This document shows positions 11,720 through 22,382 of a stretch of 64,000 bases of DNA, piece after piece (the first letter of the stretch is position 1; every line of letters begins with the position of its first letter). The DNA lies in assembly GCF_009017415.1 (NCBI RefSeq), contig NC_092408.1, forward strand, positions 2,604,001 through 2,668,000. Direction: 5' to 3'. The translations under genes and the position numbers were made by a program. The notes under the pieces were generated by a model. It searched no databases. It was not told the DNA's origin and saw only the letters and a program-made list of their open reading frames with translations. This DNA is from Aspergillus flavus (Eukaryota > Ascomycota > Eurotiomycetes > Eurotiales > Aspergillaceae).

Positions 11720-13145
11720 ATGCAATCGGTCAGGCACAGACACCAGCAGCTACCTCCCTTGGACAGTATGTCTGCTGCATCGCCGAATAATTCCCTTCTT
11801 TCTCCTATTCCCAGTACCCCCATGAGAGTTTCCCGCCAGCAATGGCGTCCTTTCCACCGAGCGATCGTCAGCATTGGTAGTCGCCAATATGTGAAATCAA
11901 TGCTGGCGACTGTCCCCATTGGAATCATCACAGCCATCCTAGGCGGGCCACCTCAAATGGTTTTTTTCCTGAATCTTACAGCACTGATACCATTAATCAC
12001 TCTGCTTACGATCTCCATTGCCGATTTGTCTATAACGACTGGGCGTGTGGTCGATGAATTACTCAAAGCGACCGTTGGTAATGCCATTGAACTGATCCTT
12101 GGAATTGTGGCCATGAACAGGGGATACATGCACATGATTCACTCGACCCTGGTAGGAAGCATGCTCTGCTATATGCTCTTGGTAAGTCGTGTATCACTCT
12201 TATTACAGATCGGTACTAAGATGCTCTAGGTTCCGGGGAGCTGCTTCTGTTTCACCGGTTATGATAAAGAACATCTCTATTTTGATCGCACCCTAATCAG
12301 CATTATGTCTTCCCTCATGGTAGTGGCATGCATGTCTCTTTTGATTCCAACGATTATGGTCACATTTCCTTCCTTGGATACCACTTCTCCCCAGGCTTCT
12401 GTCACTCGGCTGGAGATTGTCTTTGTTTCACGTGGGGCGGCACTTGTACTTTTTATTTTGCTTGGGGTGTTCCTTCTCTTTCAGTTGAAGAGTCATGCGT
12501 CAATATTTCATCTTGCCGAAGCGTCCAGCGAAGGCTCTCCAGATCGCCACAGTCTGAACGATCGTGGCATCGCCCAGGACCGACCAGCAAGAATTTTCAC
12601 ACCGCGGAGCGCTATGATTGCTCTTGCGGCCGGAATAGCCTGCTTGACCATGTGTATTATATGTATCGTTGAGAGCGCCGATAGAGTTGTACAAGAGCTT
12701 GGCCTTGGTGCAGCCTTTCCTACACTGGTACTGGTTCCACTTATTGGCAACTCCGCAAGATATGCTTCGATTGTCATGGTCTCACGCCAGGGGCATGTGG
12801 AATCGGCGGTGCGGGCCATCATCAACAGCATACTGCGTATCACTCTCCTCGTGACTCCGTTTCTGATCATCCTAGGATGGGTTTTGAACCTGCCCATAAC
12901 ACTGCAAATGGACACGTTTGACGCAACCATGTTGTTTTTGGCTACAATGGTGTTGATTCATGTGATTCAGGATGGGAGGAGTAATTACTTCGAGGGACTA
13001 ATGCTTGTTGGGATGTAAGTCAAGCCTTCAACTTATCCATTCTATGATTCGCTGACTAAGGTTCCTCTCATATAGGTATATCATATCTGCTGCTGCTTTC
13101 TATATGCGTCCTGGGATAACCGGCGCCACAAAGCCCATGCCTTAA
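11720..13145 (+). CDS. CAX-like Ca2+/H+ exchanger (copy 2), diverged
   Basis: Exons 11720-12181, 12230-13014 and 13076-13145 (introns 48 and 61 nt) encode 438 residues. The last intron lies at the same place as in copy 1 (GGG AT|G TAT against GGG AC|G TAT), showing common descent. The first alpha repeat is VGNAIELI, with its Glu. The second reads IGNSARYA, where family members have GNAxE: the acidic residue that lines the ion path is replaced by Arg. The first hydrophobic segments are also less regular than in copies 1 and 3. The reading frame is intact, so this is either a functionally altered exchanger or a young non-functional copy. Assignment to the CAX family is firm; transport activity is doubtful. 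Confidence 0.82.
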
Positions 13146-13311
13146 TCGAGGGTCTATCATATACAGCACGAACATGTAAAGAGGCATTCTGATGTATATT
13201 GCTCATGTCATCACATTCACCCAATCAATCAATCCCATTTAGCGATATTTTTATCAATTAGCCATTCCATATTCTCAACGGACCCAGAATGAAAGTGCAA
13301 GTATCACGTAT

Positions 13312-14867
13312 CTAAGCCAATATGTCAGTCACAGGTAAGCCACGAAGCACAGAAGGGAAAAGAACGTACAGCCCAACCAGCATACTCCCATGAAGATACG
13401 TATACTTAGCATCCTTCAAGACCTGGTTAACAACCAAAATAGCGAAGAACAGGGCCAAAGTATGGAACGTCTCGAAAAAGAGCGTCATGGGCACCCCAAT
13501 AAGCCACCCGAGCATGACCAGGAAAGGAATGGCAAAGAGTCCGATCTGTAAGATACTACTGACAATGACGCTGATGGCAAAGTTCACATCACCGCCCCCA
13601 AACGAAGCGGCGATCACTGCCACGCCTTCGGGGCAATTGCTGGTGATGGGGATGAGGATTGTTGCAATGAAAGTCTTGGAAATTCCAGTCGTGGCCGATG
13701 TAGCGGGGACACTGGCAAGGAAGAAGTGGGAGCAGAGGATGATTGAGATGCCTGCGGCGATAAGGGTGAGGACAGTTTTTGACAAGTCTGGCTTCTGCTC
13801 ATTTTCATCTTGATCACTTTCACCTTCTTGTGGACTGTTCGGCTCTTGCTGGAATAGATGTTTGTGTGTTCCTAATTGGAAGTAGAGATATCCGACATAC
13901 AGCACCAGAAGTACGGCGGAAGTTCCCCGGGAAAAGCTAAGAACTTGATCTTCCAAGTCCACCGAGGTAAAGGTTGCATATAGAACGGAGGGTAGAATCA
14001 ACCCCACGGCCGTGACAACCATCAATGAGGACAAGGAACCCGTCTGGGCCATATTGAAATAGAGTATGTGCTTGCTATATGAGGCTGATATCAGACAACC
14101 ACCCATAATCTATACCATACTTGTTAGTCACATTAGATTCTCTAAAGGACCCAAAAAGAAAAGTAAAATAAAAGGACCAACCAAAAGGATGTCTGACAAG
14201 ATACTCCCAATCATAACCGATTGAGCAAAATAGGTATCTCCACTGGTTACGGCCAGAATTCCAGTCTACAAGTAAGGTTAACATGCTGCTTGATCGCGTT
14301 GCCGCAATTGATCGGGAAACGCACGCTCAATTCGACCGCATTGCCAAAGGTCGCATTAATCAATCCGCCGACCAAATCGCCAAAATACTCCGCTAACGTG
14401 TCTGAAGCGTCGGACACGATAGCGGAAAGCGGTAGAATCGCCAAAAAGTTGAAGACGGAAACAAGCACCGAGTTCCAGTTGAGAAGTGCTGCGATGACCC
14501 CGAGGGGAAGAAATAACAGCAGGCTGTGAACTGTGATCATAGCGTATCTCACTGTTGTTAATGGCATGCGAATAGAGTTGCGACGAGAGTTACTTCTTTG
14601 CTGAGTATGTGTTGACGGATGTTTAAGGGACTTTTCTTCGATACTTGATCGCCCTATAGCAATTCGTAGGTTGGAATCACAGGGCCAGCTGGTGGTGTGT
14701 TCGATATGAGAGACAATGATATCTGGGGGGGAAAGAGTTGGCCGTGAGTGATAAATACATTGGAGCTGTTCGATATGGTAATTACGATACCGTATCCGGT
14801 TGGGTGTCGGTATTGAAATGATAATTTTTGTATCCCCGTTGGAGAGTTTGCGGATATATCGTTGCAT
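13312..14867 (-). CDS. CAX-type Ca2+/H+ exchanger (copy 3)
   Basis: Exons 14867-14325, 14265-14182 and 14109-13312 (introns 59 and 72 nt; the second donor is the less usual GTTGGT) give 474 residues from the first Met. The first alpha repeat is FGNAVELS and the second TSNCPEGV; both Glu residues are present, but the usual Gly and the His around the second are changed. The 28-codon middle exon has the same length and position as in copy 1. The C-terminus lacks the last intron and the YxYP ending of the others and runs on to a different tail. The first about 100 residues are polar and may be partly non-coding; an internal Met (MPLTTVRY) is an alternative start. It converges on copy 2 with only 166 bp between stops. 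Confidence 0.85.
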
Positions 14868-15006
14868 CTATTTTAAGAAATCCGTCTCCCCTTGTAATTC
14901 TCTATAACGCGGTATTAAGAACCTAGCTGTGATGTTCCTTATTACTTTAATCAATCCATCCTGAGTTATAACCATCATATAGATATAACTACCCTTATTG
15001 AGTAGG

Positions 15007-16518
15007 CTACAGCTTGGCCTTTCGCTGGGGCCTCTTTGGCATCGGAATAGCTTCGAACCAATCATCACCATACACCAGATGATCACGCTGGGTCATTGAC
15101 GATCGTTTCTTGTTCCACACAAGCTCCGACTCCCTATATTTTCCCATCTCCTGGACCAGCCAGGCTGCACAATAACCAGCCGTCTGATTCACATCCTCGA
15201 AAGGGAAAAGATGGCCACGTTCGGGTAGAGTAACTTCCTTGACCTGACCATGGGAGATGCCACCACTGCCCCCGACCCCCACCCCGCACACCTTGATGGC
15301 TTCGCGAAGGTTGTCAATGCCAAGAAATGTCTTTGCTCCCAGGATCCATAGCACAGGAGGCCTCAAGTGGGGAATCTTTGAGAATGTGTTGCGCGGTTCA
15401 GGGCGATAGACAATTCTGTTGGCGTGGATAGGATCCATATCCGGATGAACAGAGCGATCAATCCCGCCAGACGCGCGAGCCGAGAAATTCGAACGGTATA
15501 GGCCTGCGATTTCCTGATACTTGGTCGTGGTGAGAGTCACCGGCGGCTCGGAACGATTTGCTCCCGCTGGGATGGTGGGATACAGTGCGGTGGGGAGGTC
15601 CCGGAAACCGAATTTGACCATTAGGTCGAAGCACCGACGGTCCCAGTGTCGCCATGCCTTTGCGTGAGCCGATGCCGCAGCTTTTCTGTTTGGCCAAATG
15701 TCGGGTCGCCAAAGAGTATAATTAACTGCACCGGGAGGGTCAATACCGACACCCCGACTGACCGGTTTCGGGAAGATGGTGGGGTCGAGAAAGACGAGGG
15801 TCGTAAATAGGCGCGGGTGCATGAGTGCAAGGTTGGCCCTGAGTAGCGACACTGGCTTTCAGCTATTGTGATCATTATAGAATGGAAACGGAAGAAGTCC
15901 ATACAGGATATTCCCGCCAAAACTATGACCGATTCCAACAAGAGGCCGTGGCATTTGGTCGCGGAAGTGATTGATCATCAAAAGTAAATCGCGGGCAGAA
16001 TCTATCCACGAATCTATGTATGGAATTTTAGTATGGCTGTCGGAGCTTTCAAGCGATGAATGACTTACAGTCCAGGCTAATCTTGTCTTCGTTCAGGATA
16101 CCACTCATGCCCATGTTTGGGGCGTCCGCTATCCATATGCTTCGAATATGGACACCATTATGTTTCAATCGGCGATAAACCTCATCCCAGAGGGGCTCAT
16201 AGAGTTCCTATTTGCGACACTGATATTAGGGCACATGCTCTCCACCCATGTGGTCATCAATGTTTAATAGGCCGGTTCAAGGCCATACAGATCGCCATAA
16301 TCCGATAGGGCTATTCATACCTTGGGGTAGCCACAAGCATGAGCCGCGATCACAGTGATGGCATCGGAAGAGGTGATATGATCTTGATCTAGCGGCGTGT
16401 ATTGCTTGACATGTAATGACAGGACCTCTTCTTGACTTCTAGCAGTGCTTCCAGGATATTCCCGAATATGGCTCGCCGGCGCAGTATGTTCCGTAACTTT
16501 GAAAATATCTGTTGACAT
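15007..16518 (-). CDS. Alpha/beta hydrolase, LPX1-like, with peroxisomal targeting signal
   Basis: Exons 16518-16321, 16207-16069, 16013-15905 and 15838-15007 (introns 113, 55 and 66 nt) encode 425 residues. The nucleophile elbow GIGHSFGGN sits just before the third intron; the correct acceptor (CTACTCAG, ending at 15839) restores NILANLALMHPRLF. A late His in PERGHLFPFED is the likely catalytic base. The protein ends in AKL, a canonical type-1 peroxisomal targeting tripeptide, and resembles the peroxisomal lipase-like hydrolases of fungi. It is probably a lipid or acyl ester hydrolase in the peroxisome matrix; the substrate is not knowable from sequence. It sits tail to head with the calcium block but shows no functional tie to it. 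Confidence 0.85.
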
Positions 16519-18464
16519 TATGAAGCCTTGTTGGTTCCTGATTGTTTCAAAGTCGGAAATAAGATACTATCTGGAATGGTTCAAGCATGTTCCTAGCAGC
16601 TGCTTTTGTCCGTAGCTGCCACGACAGGGAAATGATATATCACATTGAAGTCGGTTCAGCAATGATAAGGATCTACATAGCCGCACACCGCTATGTCTGA
16701 ATTATGCTGCGGTCAGCAATTGAATACTCTACCAAGCATGTTATGTCTCCGTATTAAGAGGTAATACTCAAAAAGTTGCCGCATGGCTAACACGACTTCC
16801 GATGGGGGTTTAATCTACATCGTACTGTAAAACGGTTCCAGATCAAGATACTTCTGCAGATCTGAGTTCAAGATAGACCTGGGAAACCCTCAGTAGCAGA
16901 GTTTATCCAGGAGTCATTCCATTATAGCTATGCAAGGGACACGATTGCGTGGCTCTGGCTTCGGTGAAGATTCCGAGAAAAGAGGCCTTTAGGGCCAAAA
17001 TGAACAGAGGTCCCGTGACTTTGGTGGATGCTTGCCTTTTCAGGGCTAGTCGCTTCTTTCCAGTCAACGATGATCGATGATCGATTTCCCCCCGTGGCTC
17101 CGCTCCTCCTTTAATTGCCTTCAAAGATGCTTGGAGGATGCCAAATGTCAAACTTTCACCCGCATACGTCAAAACGCTTGGAAGCTCTGGATGGCATCTC
17201 GGGAGTGCTTTAAACACATTAACCTTGGCAAAATCGCAAATTTCGCAATATTCCCATTTACGCTGCGGAGTCTACCACTACTCCAGCCCTGGAGGGACAG
17301 GCAAAACCATCGGCCAGGGACAGCCACTAACACCAGATTACCCTTCAATCTTCTTTAATTCTAATGGATTCTATAACAGGTTTTCATAATATGAGCAGGA
17401 GGGTTCACGGGTCCACCAAGTCGCTCGCTCCACACTAATCTTCCAAAGGTATAGGACGAAGATCAAAAGACATCCATGAAATAGCATGCAACAGCTAAAC
17501 AAGTCCGGTGGTGTAACATCATAATGGCACTGTGGTACACCAAGGAACAGGTCTTCGCCCTTGGTTAATCTCCCGGCAATTCAATTAAGATTAATCACCA
17601 CTGCCAAGCACAGCTAAAACCCCAACAATACTATGGTATGACCTAATGGCTACATGGAGCTAATACGGTGCATCCACTCATTGGTCCTACGACCAGTAAA
17701 TTCAGTAGGACCCCGCGAATTGCCGATACCTGGCCTTTGTTAGCTTCCTCTTCTCAGAAGCCGGATTGGTTCTGTACAAAGCGCTTCGCTGCATTGTTCA
17801 TCACAAGCCGAAGTATATACCGGCGACAATGGCCATGAGAGGGCATATCACTACTTTTCCTAGATAGCTTCAAATTGCTAAATTGTTACCGTTACTTACG
17901 CCATGTTCCCTTCATAGGTTTGAAGAATGTTAGGTATGGTGCATGACTGAGAGTTTAACGCGGTGCACCGCCGGAGGATAGCAGTTGGGTAATGGAACAC
18001 TCCAACCATGAAAGTTAAGATCGCCGTCAAAATATGTCCGGTCATTGCTACTCTATATCAATGCTATTTCGTTCCACTTAGGAGCATACCGGCGCTAAGT
18101 GGGGGATATGTGGCATGAGTATGATTCAAGGGTGATTGGACCCCAGCTGATTCTGTCACAGTATACTGCACACCCACTTGAATGTTCCGATAACTCAAAT
18201 CATGCCAGTTAATGCACCCTCGTTGAAGGAAATGCCGAAACTAAGAGGAATGTAACTCGAGTTGAATGCAACATGACAGGTCCATAGGGCGCCGTTGATA
18301 CTTCACCATAGATCCAAAGCTGATTGAAGGCTCGCCGGGAAACGAAAGGTATAAATATGGCCTACAGGACGGCCATCGACTCAGTATTGTCAGCAACATC
18401 CTCAATTCACCATCACACAAACGCAGCTACAGCCGTCGTGTATAACAAGCTTGCAAGAACAGCC
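16519..18464. other. Gene-poor stretch upstream of the AA11 gene
   Basis: About 1.9 kb. Overlapping frames at 16903-17389 on both strands have no recognisable features. The last part holds the AA11 promoter with TATAAATA at 18350-18357. Confidence 0.5.
18350..18357 (+). promoter_or_regulatory. TATA box of the AA11 gene
   Basis: TATAAATA lies 108 bp before the chosen start codon. That spacing supports the start at 18465 over an in-frame upstream ATG at 18324, which lies 5' of the box. Confidence 0.5.
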
Positions 18465-19180
18465 ATGCACTTCAACTCCGTCTTTAGCGTCCTTTTGTCC
18501 TGTGGCCTCGCAGCAGCACACATGCAGATGAGCTGGCCTTATCCCATACGCAGTCCACTTGACCCTCAGAACAGAGGATCCGACAAGGACTATGACATGG
18601 CCAACCCCCTCAGCCCGTCTGGTATGGCGTTCCCCTAATTTCGACATACATAAGAATGCAATGTTTACATAACCTAGGCTCCGACTTTCCTTGCAAGGGC
18701 TACCACAAGAACACTCCCTGGCGCGCAACGGCGGAATACAACGCGGGCGAGTCATATAACATGACGGTGGCCGGTGCTGCAACACACAGTGGAGGATCAT
18801 GCCAGCTGTCTCTGAGTTACGACGATGGGAAAACCTTCAAAGTCATCAAGTCCATGGTGGGAGGGTGCCCGCTTGATTTCAAGTACGACTTCACGATGCC
18901 GAGCGATGTGGTCAACGGCCATGCTCTGTTTGCTTGGTCCTGGTTTAATCTAGTGGGCAATCGTGAGATGTACATGAACTGCGCAAACGTTGAGGTGAGC
19001 GGAGGGAGCGGCAGCAAGCAATCGTTTGAAAACAATTACCCGGATATGTTCGTGGCCAATGTTGGAAATGGCTGTTCTACGGTGGAAGGGAAGCATACGG
19101 TGTTTGCCCATCCGGGAAAGCAGGTTACCTATGCCGGTGGGCTTGATGCGTCCTCACCTCCATTCCCCAACTGCTCTTGA
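18465..19180 (+). CDS. AA11 family lytic polysaccharide monooxygenase (secreted)
   Basis: Two exons (18465-18621, 18678-19180; 56-nt intron) give 219 residues. A signal peptide ending LAAA is followed directly by His19, which would become the N-terminal copper-binding His of the mature enzyme. The second copper His is His89 in [10 protein letters not shown]. The domain has the AA11-type [11 protein letters not shown] start, paired Cys and an [17 protein letters not shown] motif. These enzymes cleave crystalline chitin oxidatively outside the cell (family knowledge). The protein stops soon after the catalytic domain (ending PPFPNCS), lacking the long Ser/Thr linker and C-terminal chitin-binding module many AA11 proteins have. 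Confidence 0.9.
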
Positions 19181-19811
19181 AATCACAACCAATGGATGTT
19201 ACACACTTTTGTACGTGATACACATTGTGAGTATCGGCAAGGCAGGGCCATACTGAACTCTGGCTGTTGAGTGAAATAAGGATCAGTTGATCGGGATATA
19301 CATAGTACAAATCGGTTCACATAAACTCTTTCTCTAGTGCTACACATCTGAGTGAATATGTTATTGAGAGGTGGATCTCGTGAGCGACAGAATAACGGAT
19401 GTAGTCATAACTCAGTAAAAAGATCCGAGAGCTGCGCGCCGTTTCATCGGACATGATCGCCACCAATCATGGATCGATCGCATGCTGACAAGTTACTTTC
19501 GTACTAAGTAGTAGTATAGTACTAGGCTGGATGCAATGGCGGCGTTGGCCACAACTCACTGTCCAGATACGGTGTCATGTGACAGGATATGACTGGACCC
19601 TTTCGCCGAGAACAACCGCTTACGGCCGGCTGGGGGCGGTCGTGGATACCGATTAAGTAAAATGGATCTCATCCCCGCAAACCAAGATAAGCATATATAA
19701 ACCTTCCAGAACCTCACTATCATCTTTCCAATCTTCCTTACTCTTCCTCGACCATTCCCCTGATTCATAGTTACGGACTTTGAGCCCCCACCCCAATAGA
19801 ATAGCGCTACA
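19181..19811. promoter_or_regulatory. Promoter region of the pyruvate decarboxylase gene
   Basis: TATATAAA at 19694-19701 lies 111 bp before the start codon. CTGGGG at 19630-19635 fits the CreA carbon-repressor consensus SYGGRG. No gene is visible in this 631-bp gap. Confidence 0.45.
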
Positions 19812-21563
19812 ATGACCCAAACTTCGACCTCCAAGGGAACGATAAAGGTTGCGGACTATCTGTTCGCCCGACTCTGCCAGCTCGGCATCCAGTCTATTTT
19901 TGGGGTTCCAGGGGACTACAACCTCAGACTACTTGATTTCGTGGAGCCATCCGGGTTGCACTGGGTCGGAACCTGCAACGAGCTGAACGGCGCATACGCC
20001 GCCGATGGATATGCTAGGATCAACGGTCTGGGAGCTCTGATCACCACGTTTGGTGTCGGCGAGTTATCCGCCATCAACGGAATCGCAGGCGCGTATGCGG
20101 AAAAGGCTCCTGTTATCCACATTGTCGGTACACCATCGCGTGCGTTGCAGGATGCCCGCACTTTAGTCCACCATACTTTCGCCGATGGTGAATATAACCG
20201 ATTTGCCGCAATGCATGCCCAGGTCACAGTTGCTCAGGCGAACCTCATTGATCCTCGCACAGCGGCAGAGCAGATAGATTGGGTACTACAGCAATGCCTA
20301 GTCCATAGCCGGCCGGTTTACATCCAAGTTCCGGATGACATGGTTGACGTCATGATCCCGGCGTCAAATCTCGAAACAAGGAAGATCGAATTACCTGCTA
20401 CCCCGAGCACCAAGAACGAGACGTCCGTATTGACAACCGTGTTGGAGCGCATTTACTCTGCTAAGCGCCCATTGATATTCGTGGATGGAGAGAGCAGGGC
20501 TCTGAATATCCTCCCTCAGGTTGATGAACTAATTCAAACCACCCACTGGCCGACGTGGACGTCAGCCTATGGAAAAGGTCTGGTCAATGAGCAATATAAT
20601 AATGTTTACGGCTTCTATGGTGCAAGTTACGGCACCGAGCAAGAAAAAGCATACTTTGACTCGGCCGATCTAGTCCTTGTACTCGGGCCTCACTACAGCA
20701 ATACTAATACGCTAGGCTTTGCCACAATCCCCAAACAAGAAGTATCTATCTCATTCTCGGGCACCTCTATTCAGATTGGAAAAGACCTTCACCGAGATTA
20801 CTCAATTAAACAATTTCTCATTCAGGTGTTGGAGAGCCTAGACCGCAGTCGCATTCCTAAAATCGATGGAGCACCCCCGAAGCCCAAGGGTGACCTAAGC
20901 CATATCAACAAGTCCGATCCCATCACACAAGATGACTTCTACCGTTTTGTCGACCGACTCTTCCGCGAGGGAGACATCGTAGCTACAGAAACGGGGACAG
21001 CCTCTTATGGTGGACGCACATTCACACTGCCCCCAAATACACGGATGTTCTGTGCAGTGACATGGCTGTCGATCGGGTACATGCTTCCGGCCTGTTTTGG
21101 GGCTGCCCTCGCGCAGCAAGAAACGAACAGTTTTAAACCTTCCAATAGCACTGGTACTGGCAAAGGTCGACTGTTCCTATTTATCGGAGATGGCAGTCTA
21201 CAGATGACAGTACAGGAGATCAGCTCGATCATTCGAGAGAAACTTGACGTCACCATTTTTGTTATAAACAATGCCGGATATACTATCGAACGGGCAATCC
21301 ATGGCCGAAATCAGGCATACAACGATATTGCACCGTGGAGACATCTGCAAGCGCTTAGCTTCTTCGGTGGCAGTGAAGAAGACGCCGCAAAGAACAATTT
21401 CAGCGCACGAACCTTTGGGGAGTTAGAAGAAGTGCTACAGTCGGACCGCATCCAGAAAGGCAATGGGCTTAGAATTGTTGAGGTTCACATGGGCCGGGAA
21501 GACTGCCAAGGTCTCCTGAGAACCCTTATGAACAATCAGATCGCACAAGACGCAAAGCAATAA
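19812..21563 (+). CDS. Pyruvate decarboxylase
   Basis: A single uninterrupted frame of 583 residues, the usual length for the family. Features are the N-terminal FGVPGDYNL, catalytic Glu57 in CNELNG, the adjacent His120-His121 pair, an ETGTASY segment and the thiamine-diphosphate motif running from GDGS (459-462) to Asn486-Asn487. It decarboxylates pyruvate to acetaldehyde in the cytosol, feeding ethanol formation or the acetaldehyde-acetate bypass. Residues lining the substrate site such as the HH pair are intact, arguing for a 2-oxo acid decarboxylase; phenylpyruvate- or indolepyruvate-type specificity cannot be excluded. Fungi often carry several copies, so this need not be the main one. 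Confidence 0.93.
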   Translation: MTQTSTSKGTIKVADYLFARLCQLGIQSIFGVPGDYNLRLLDFVEPSGLHWVGTCNELNGAYAADGYARINGLGALITTFGVGELSAINGIAGAYAEKAPVIHIVGTPSRALQDARTLVHHTFADGEYNRFAAMHAQVTVAQANLIDPRTAAEQIDWVLQQCLVHSRPVYIQVPDDMVDVMIPASNLETRKIELPATPSTKNETSVLTTVLERIYSAKRPLIFVDGESRALNILPQVDELIQTTHWPTWTSAYGKGLVNEQYNNVYGFYGASYGTEQEKAYFDSADLVLVLGPHYSNTNTLGFATIPKQEVSISFSGTSIQIGKDLHRDYSIKQFLIQVLESLDRSRIPKIDGAPPKPKGDLSHINKSDPITQDDFYRFVDRLFREGDIVATETGTASYGGRTFTLPPNTRMFCAVTWLSIGYMLPACFGAALAQQETNSFKPSNSTGTGKGRLFLFIGDGSLQMTVQEISSIIREKLDVTIFVINNAGYTIERAIHGRNQAYNDIAPWRHLQALSFFGGSEEDAAKNNFSARTFGELEEVLQSDRIQKGNGLRIVEVHMGREDCQGLLRTLMNNQIAQDAKQ

Positions 21564-22382
21564 GTCATACTAGGGAGTATATTATTAGCTACTAGATTAG
21601 ACTAGAATCCATTCAAGTATCTTATCTGATCTTAGGTTCAATGATGTCATTGCTCAATAGTCAGTTTATATAAACCTTTTCTTTTGGATATATCTCTAAA
21701 ATATTACTTGATAATCTCTTACTCACTAGCACCTGGTCACATACATACCTAGTGGTTCCCACAGGCCGGCGCGTAAAGGCTGCCCGATATATATACTAGG
21801 CTGTTAACTACTTACAGTAAGCATGAGAGTGATATTGAACTTGCCGAATTCGGAGTGGACAGACTGTCTCAGCTTAGTGTTATTCCTTGAAAATTCGTTG
21901 ATAGTATTGACTTGGAGTCAGTGATTTACGAGACATCGTAGAGGTCCTTGTCCGTGGTTTGCACATATCTCTAGGGCGTGGGAGGACTGGCGCTATACCG
22001 GGATAGGGAACCGCCTACTCAGTACCTGGTTTACTTCAATGACGTCATTAATAAATGTACTAGCCACAGTGGCTGATGTCCGGCTTATGCGCCCGGAACG
22101 ATTTTCCATAGCCGAGGAAACACTCGAGTTCCAGCAGGTCCACAAAATCCGGCAGAGACAGAGACGTTATAGGCCGTTGTTCACGATGTAACAGGAACCG
22201 AGTCCACTTTCACAAGAATCCCCTACGTCATGGTCCAGGCTTGATTCTGCGATCCGGTTTGAAGTCGCCACAGCCATGAAGAAAACTACTTATTGCGGCC
22301 AATTCAGCCGGCCCAGGTTCCACCAATTGTCGCAATTAACACATCACCCTTGGAGTCCTTCTTGAGTCAAGTGCAAGTTATC
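21564..22382. other. Gene-free stretch
   Basis: 819 bp downstream of pyruvate decarboxylase and upstream of the HAD phosphatase. No substantial open frame or recognisable element. Confidence 0.5.

Noticed and set aside
15839..15941. Apparent frameshift in the alpha/beta hydrolase between GHSFGG and the next segment
   Set aside because: Using the acceptor CTACTCAG ending at 15839, rather than the earlier CCAG, restores the frame and a sensible NILANLALMHP segment. No frameshift or unusual AT-AC intron is needed.
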